Source: Halorubrum trapanicum | GTDB lineage: Archaea > Halobacteriota > Halobacteria > Halobacteriales > Haloferacaceae | Assembly: GCF_002355655.1 (NCBI RefSeq) | Contig: NZ_AP017569.1 | Coordinates: 1,984,001 to 2,048,000, forward strand | Reading direction: 5' to 3' | Length of the DNA: 64,000 nucleotides | Shown: positions 60,173-64,000 of the stretch, one piece after another | How positions within the stretch are numbered: position 1 is the stretch's first letter | How the letters are laid out: every line of letters starts with the position of its first letter | Notes under the pieces: model-generated | What the model was told of the DNA's origin: nothing | Databases searched by the model: none | What the model saw: only the letters and a program-made list of their open reading frames with translations | Program-made: the position numbers and the translations under genes

Positions 60173-62875
60173 CTATCCCGTGTTCTTCATCCCGGCGGCG
60201 ATGCCGTTGACGGTGAGCCGCAGGGTGCGCTCTTCCTCGTCGGTGCGGTGAGTGCGCCCGAGCAGGTTCGCCTGGAGGAGGTTGAGGGGATCGACGTAGG
60301 GGTTCCGCCGGTCGAGGCTCTCTTCGAGCCACTCGCGGCGGAGCAGCTGGTCGCGGCCGCTAATCTCTAAGACCAGCTCGCGCCCGCGCTCGTACTCGCC
60401 GACCAGCTCGGGGAAGAAGCGCTCGCGGAGTTCGTCGTCGGCGAGGTCGGCGTACTCGGCCGCGATCTCCGGCTCGGTGCGCGCGAGCGCCAGCGAGGCG
60501 TTGTCGAGCGTCGTCCGGAAGAACGGCCACTCGTCGAACATCTCGCGGAGCGTCTCCATTCCTTCCTCCTCGCCCACCTCGTCGAGGTAGGCGTCGATGC
60601 CGGAGGCGATCGCGTACCACCCGGGGAGGATGAGCCGGGTCTGGGTCCACGAGAACACCCACGGGATCGCCCGGAGGTCCTCGACGCTGCGCTCGCCCGA
60701 GCGCGAGGCGGGCCGCGACCCGAGGTTGAGGTCCTCGACGACGCTGATCGGCGTCGCCTGCTCGAAGTAGGAGACGAACCCGTCCGCGTTCAGCAGGTCG
60801 CGGTACGTCTCGCGCGCCGCGGGCGCCATGACCTCCATCGCCTCGACCCAGCGGTCGGGCACGTCTTCGACCGGCTCCTCGTTCGCCTCCTTCCGGGCGC
60901 GGATCTGCGCGTCGAGCATCTGTTCGAGCTCGCGCTCGGCGATCCGCGGGTTGGCGTACTTCTCGGCGATCGCTTCGCCCTGCTCGGTGAACTTCACCTG
61001 TCCGGTGACGGTCTCGTTCGGGAGCGCGAGCAGCGCCTCGTTCATCGGGCCGCCGCCGCGCGAGATGGAGCCGCCGCGGCCGTGGAACAGCCGGAGGGTC
61101 ACGTCCTCCTCGCGGCAGAACCGGGCGATCCGGCGCTGGTTCTCGTAGAGGTCCCAGTTGGCAGCGAGGAACCCGTTCTCCTTGTTGGAGTCGGAGTAGC
61201 CGAGCATGACCTCCTGGACCTCGCCACGGGCCTCCAGCGCCTTCGCGTACGCCTCGTTCTCGAAGAGGGTGCCGAGGATGCGCTCGGCGCCGTTGAGCGC
61301 GGACTCGGTCTCGAGGAGGGGGACGACGTCGACCGCGCAGTGGTCCGGCAGGGAGACGACGCCGACCTGATCGGACAAGAAGAGCACCTCCAGCACGTGG
61401 CTGGGCTCCTCCGTCATCGAGATGCAGTAGGTGTCGATCGCCTGCTGGCCGTACTCCTCCTGCCACTCCGCGAACGACTCGAACCGTTCGAGGACGCGCT
61501 CGGTCGTCTCCGAGACGTCGCCGGGCTCGTCGACGTCGACGACCGGCTCCTCTTGAAGGATCGCCTCGGTGAGGAAGTCGACGCGCTCCGACTCGTCCAT
61601 CCCCTCGTAGTCGACCCCCTCCGTGGCGACCGCCTCGGCGACGGCCTCGGTGTGGTTCTCGCGGTGGTCGCGCAAGTCGAGCGAGGCCAGCGTGAGCCCG
61701 AACGTGTCCACCTGCCGGCGGAACGGCTCGACGAAGGACTCCAGCACCGACTCCTGGCCGTCCTCGCGCAGCGACTCGGCGATCACGTCGAGGTCGTCGA
61801 GGAAGGCGTCGCCGTCGGGGTACTCGCCCGGCCGGACGTCGTTGACGCGGTCGAGCCGCTCGCGCATCAGCCGGAGCTTCTGTCTGTACGGCTCGTCGGG
61901 GTAGCGCTCGCGGGCCTCCTCGACGACGGTCGGGAACCGCTCGGCGTCGGCCGCGAGCGAGCGCGCGAGCGCGTCGCCGGCGGCGTACCGGTCGCCGTCC
62001 TGGCTCAGCACGGCCGAGAGCCGCTTACAGCGGTCACGGTACTTCTCGACGGCGATCTCGCGCTGGCGTTCGAGCGTCTCGTCGGTCACCTCGGGGGTGA
62101 CGAACGGGTTGCCGTCGCGGTCGGAGCCCGCCCACGAGCGGAACTCGAAGAGCTTCGGGCAGTCGACGTCGTCGTACTCCTTCGAGATGGTCTCCTCGAA
62201 CTCCTCGTAGGCGTCGCCGACGACGTCGAAGAGGGTGTTCTCGAGGTACCACTGGACGTTTCGCGCCTCGTCTTCCGGCTCGGGCGCCCGCTGGCGGACC
62301 TGTCGGGTGCCCCACAGGCTGGTCACCTCGGCGGTGACGTCGCGCCAGACGGCGCGCCGCTCGCGGTCGGTGAGGTTGCGCTCGTCGAGCTCTCCCAGGT
62401 GGTTCGCGATGGAACGGAGCTTGGACTTCACGGTCGATCGCCGGGCCTCCGTCGGGTGGGCGGTGAACGTCGGCTCGATGAGCACGTCGGCGAGCAGCTC
62501 CTCTAACTCGTCGGCGTCGACGCCGGCCTCGGCGAACTCGGCGATCGTCGCGTCGAAGGAGTCGTGGAGGGCGGTCCCGTCGTCGGCGTTCCGGACCGCG
62601 CGGACGCGCTCGCGCTCCTCGGCGAGGTTGATCAGTTCGAAGTAGGTCGTGAACGCGCGGGCGACGACCTCCTCGCGGGTCGTCGAGAGATCGTCGACCG
62701 CCTCGTGGAGGGCGTCGCGGTTCGGGGCGTCGCCCCGCCGGTAGTCGATCGCCGCGTTCCGTAGCGTCTCGACCGTCTCGTACGCCTCGGTCGAGGCTTG
62801 CGCGGCCAAGACGTCTCCCACCAGCGCCCCGAGTTCCCGAACGTCCGTCCGCACGTCCCGATTGTGCAACTTCAT
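60173..62875 (-). CDS. ppc: phosphoenolpyruvate carboxylase
   Basis: A 900-residue bacterial-type PEP carboxylase that makes oxaloacetate from PEP and bicarbonate to refill the citric acid cycle. Signatures: FTAHPTEARRSTVKSKL (catalytic His), SWAGSDRDGNPFVTPEVT, MLGYSDSNKENGFLAANW, LFHGRGGSISRGGGPMNEA and NLGSRPASR. Both catalytic histidine regions and the glycine-rich loop are intact. In minus orientation ggttttaaccg (62901-62911) is about 30 bases before ATG 62875. The distal archaeal PEPC type is not involved. Confidence 0.96.
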   Translation of the reverse strand: MKLHNRDVRTDVRELGALVGDVLAAQASTEAYETVETLRNAAIDYRRGDAPNRDALHEAVDDLSTTREEVVARAFTTYFELINLAEERERVRAVRNADDGTALHDSFDATIAEFAEAGVDADELEELLADVLIEPTFTAHPTEARRSTVKSKLRSIANHLGELDERNLTDRERRAVWRDVTAEVTSLWGTRQVRQRAPEPEDEARNVQWYLENTLFDVVGDAYEEFEETISKEYDDVDCPKLFEFRSWAGSDRDGNPFVTPEVTDETLERQREIAVEKYRDRCKRLSAVLSQDGDRYAAGDALARSLAADAERFPTVVEEARERYPDEPYRQKLRLMRERLDRVNDVRPGEYPDGDAFLDDLDVIAESLREDGQESVLESFVEPFRRQVDTFGLTLASLDLRDHRENHTEAVAEAVATEGVDYEGMDESERVDFLTEAILQEEPVVDVDEPGDVSETTERVLERFESFAEWQEEYGQQAIDTYCISMTEEPSHVLEVLFLSDQVGVVSLPDHCAVDVVPLLETESALNGAERILGTLFENEAYAKALEARGEVQEVMLGYSDSNKENGFLAANWDLYENQRRIARFCREEDVTLRLFHGRGGSISRGGGPMNEALLALPNETVTGQVKFTEQGEAIAEKYANPRIAERELEQMLDAQIRARKEANEEPVEDVPDRWVEAMEVMAPAARETYRDLLNADGFVSYFEQATPISVVEDLNLGSRPASRSGERSVEDLRAIPWVFSWTQTRLILPGWYAIASGIDAYLDEVGEEEGMETLREMFDEWPFFRTTLDNASLALARTEPEIAAEYADLADDELRERFFPELVGEYERGRELVLEISGRDQLLRREWLEESLDRRNPYVDPLNLLQANLLGRTHRTDEEERTLRLTVNGIAAGMKNTG

Positions 62876-63098
62876 ACCACGCACACTGCGGTCGCGATCG
62901 GTTAAAACCGCGGTCTGAACGAATGTTTGCCTCGGTTTCGAGTAAATTCGTTCACGAACGTTTCTGTGTGACCGGCGCCGAGACGCCGCGGCCATCGGTG
63001 CCCGACTCGAGGCGTCGGTGTTGGCCGATGAGGACCCCGATTCTCGCGCCGGTGGAGGGTTCGTCACCCTTTTTACCGATCCAACCCCAGGTGCGAGT
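62876..63098. promoter_or_regulatory. divergent ppc / Rieske promoter region
   Basis: The ppc TATA box (62901-62911) is followed outward by gaacgaat (62917-62924) and attcgttc (62946-62953), an eight-base inverted repeat, and by cgttc-ac-gaacg (62949-62960). These clustered GAACG half-sites look like an operator. For the Rieske gene, ctttttaccg (63069-63078) lies about 25 bases before its ATG. Confidence 0.5.
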
Positions 63099-63938
63099 AT
63101 GAGTGCGTCCGACAAGTATCCGTCTGAGTCCGGGCGGCGACGCTTCGTGAAGGGCGTCGTCGGCGGCGCGGCCCTCGCGGGGGTCGGCGCGATGGGGTCG
63201 GCGACCGTGAACACCCTGACGACCGCCGGCGGCGTCGGCGGCGGGTCGACGATCGCGAAGACGATCGCACAGACCGGCGGTCCGGCGCCCCGCGGGCTCC
63301 CGCAGATTCCGGTCCAGGTCACCGACGAGGGCTACATCGAGGGAATCTGGCCCGAGACGACCACCGTCACCCAGGAGGGACAGGAGATCGAGGTCGCCCA
63401 AGAGGAGCTCGGCGGATTCACCTACTCCGGCGCGTGGTTCCAGTACTGCGGCGTCGAGTCCCAAGAGAACGTCCAGCCGAACTTCGAGTCGGACAACCTG
63501 TTCCGGTCCGCGAGCGCCCCGCCGTACGACTGGCAGTCGAACACCTACTCGGGCGGCGACCGGATCCACATCGACGACTTCTCGGACTACACCGAGTGGG
63601 GCAACGGGATCGGCAGCGACGGCGTCGGCAAGCCGGCGTCGGTCACGTGGCGCTCCGAGGACGCCGAGACGAACCTCGGCGCGATCGTCATCCGCTCGCC
63701 CCAGATCGAGGAGGCGGCCCAGAACGACGAGTGGCTACAGGCGTCGACCGACCAGGGGTTCATGGCGTACCTCAACGTCTGTACGCACTTCTGTTGTATC
63801 CCGGGCTACAAGGTGCTAGAGGAGTCCGCCCGCTACGACGCCGCCAACGGGACCTACTGCGTCTGCCACCAGTCGACGTACGACCCGTTCACCATCGAAG
63901 AGGCGCTGTTCATCGCGCGGCCCCGCCCGGAAGAGTAA
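63099..63938 (+). CDS. Tat-exported Rieske iron-sulfur protein
   Basis: A 279-residue Rieske protein, probably the iron-sulfur subunit of a cytochrome bc-type complex in the membrane. The N-terminus MSASDKYPSESGRRRFVKGV carries a twin-arginine motif (RRRF) before a hydrophobic stretch (about 18-38) that can act as a Tat anchor. The 2Fe-2S ligands are in NVCTHFCCIPGY (Cys-x-His) and YCVCHQSTYDP (Cys-x-x-His), with the extra cysteines of the Rieske disulfide. No TAT cleavage motif is clear. Partner cytochrome genes would lie beyond the window edge. ATG 63099 is preferred to a longer upstream frame. Confidence 0.93.
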   Translation: MSASDKYPSESGRRRFVKGVVGGAALAGVGAMGSATVNTLTTAGGVGGGSTIAKTIAQTGGPAPRGLPQIPVQVTDEGYIEGIWPETTTVTQEGQEIEVAQEELGGFTYSGAWFQYCGVESQENVQPNFESDNLFRSASAPPYDWQSNTYSGGDRIHIDDFSDYTEWGNGIGSDGVGKPASVTWRSEDAETNLGAIVIRSPQIEEAAQNDEWLQASTDQGFMAYLNVCTHFCCIPGYKVLEESARYDAANGTYCVCHQSTYDPFTIEEALFIARPRPEE

Positions 63939-64000
63939 CGCGTCCGTCTCGTCCCTGATTTTCTCACCTCCCGATCCGCGTCCCGCACAGCCGACGGTCC

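Overview
The window is chromosomal DNA from a halophilic archaeon of class Halobacteria, most like Halorubrum. The DNA is very GC-rich, the proteins are strongly acidic, most genes have a TATA-like box about 25-35 bases before the start codon with little leader, and many families are haloarchaeal (Kae1-Bud32 fusion, HVO_2753-like zinc finger, DUF5808/5809/5810, adenosylcobalamin-dependent ribonucleotide reductase). Species is inferred from gene content only.

Layout. 1-9 kb: a small membrane protein and a DUF7470-like protein, an IS6-family element, aIF1A, an ATP-grasp ligase, a small heat shock protein, the glycolytic pair gap-pgk, an Lrp regulator divergent from glnA, and a second IS6 copy. 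9-21 kb: class II ribonucleotide reductase, a Cdc48 AAA ATPase with an Hsp20-fold partner, a hydrolase, a second Hsp20, an ABC1/AarF kinase and a site-2 type protease. 21-31 kb: MoaE fused to a MobB-like region, UMP kinase-LysRS-zinc ribbon, a histidine kinase, Kae1-Bud32, S24e, dephospho-CoA kinase and Spt4. 31-42 kb: RpoE1, PIN and aIF2-gamma; DUF5810/5809; EF-1beta with a tiny zinc-finger protein; a TctA-like permease; S17e; and a tightly overlapping operon cofD-dus-citG-DUF447. 41-52 kb: isocitrate dehydrogenase, a glycosyltransferase, an HTTM membrane protein, asparaginase, an Lrp regulator divergent from carA, surE, gltX and a ferredoxin. 52-64 kb: tmcA, UPF0179, a nucleoside phosphorylase, a pilin-like secreted protein with an AT-rich 3' half, HMG-CoA synthase, S19e, PEP carboxylase and a Tat-exported Rieske protein.

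Most genes are housekeeping: translation, transcription, central carbon flux (gap, pgk, icd, ppc), nitrogen assimilation (glnA, carA, two Lrp regulators), nucleotide and cofactor synthesis, tRNA modification and protein quality control.

The most unusual content is not coding. Five intergenic regions (about 1.7-2.1, 9.0-9.3, 33.2-33.6, 40.6-41.1 and 51.8-52.2 kb) carry the same composite repeat, in both orientations. It has up to three or four 57-bp units, most with a TATA-like box and several with a dyad, followed by three hairpin stems joined by nearly invariant linkers. Between copies the stem sequences change in a compensatory way, as expected of a structured RNA or a selected DNA fold. 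Open frames inside these repeats are not convincing genes. I regard this family as the best candidate for an undescribed system here.
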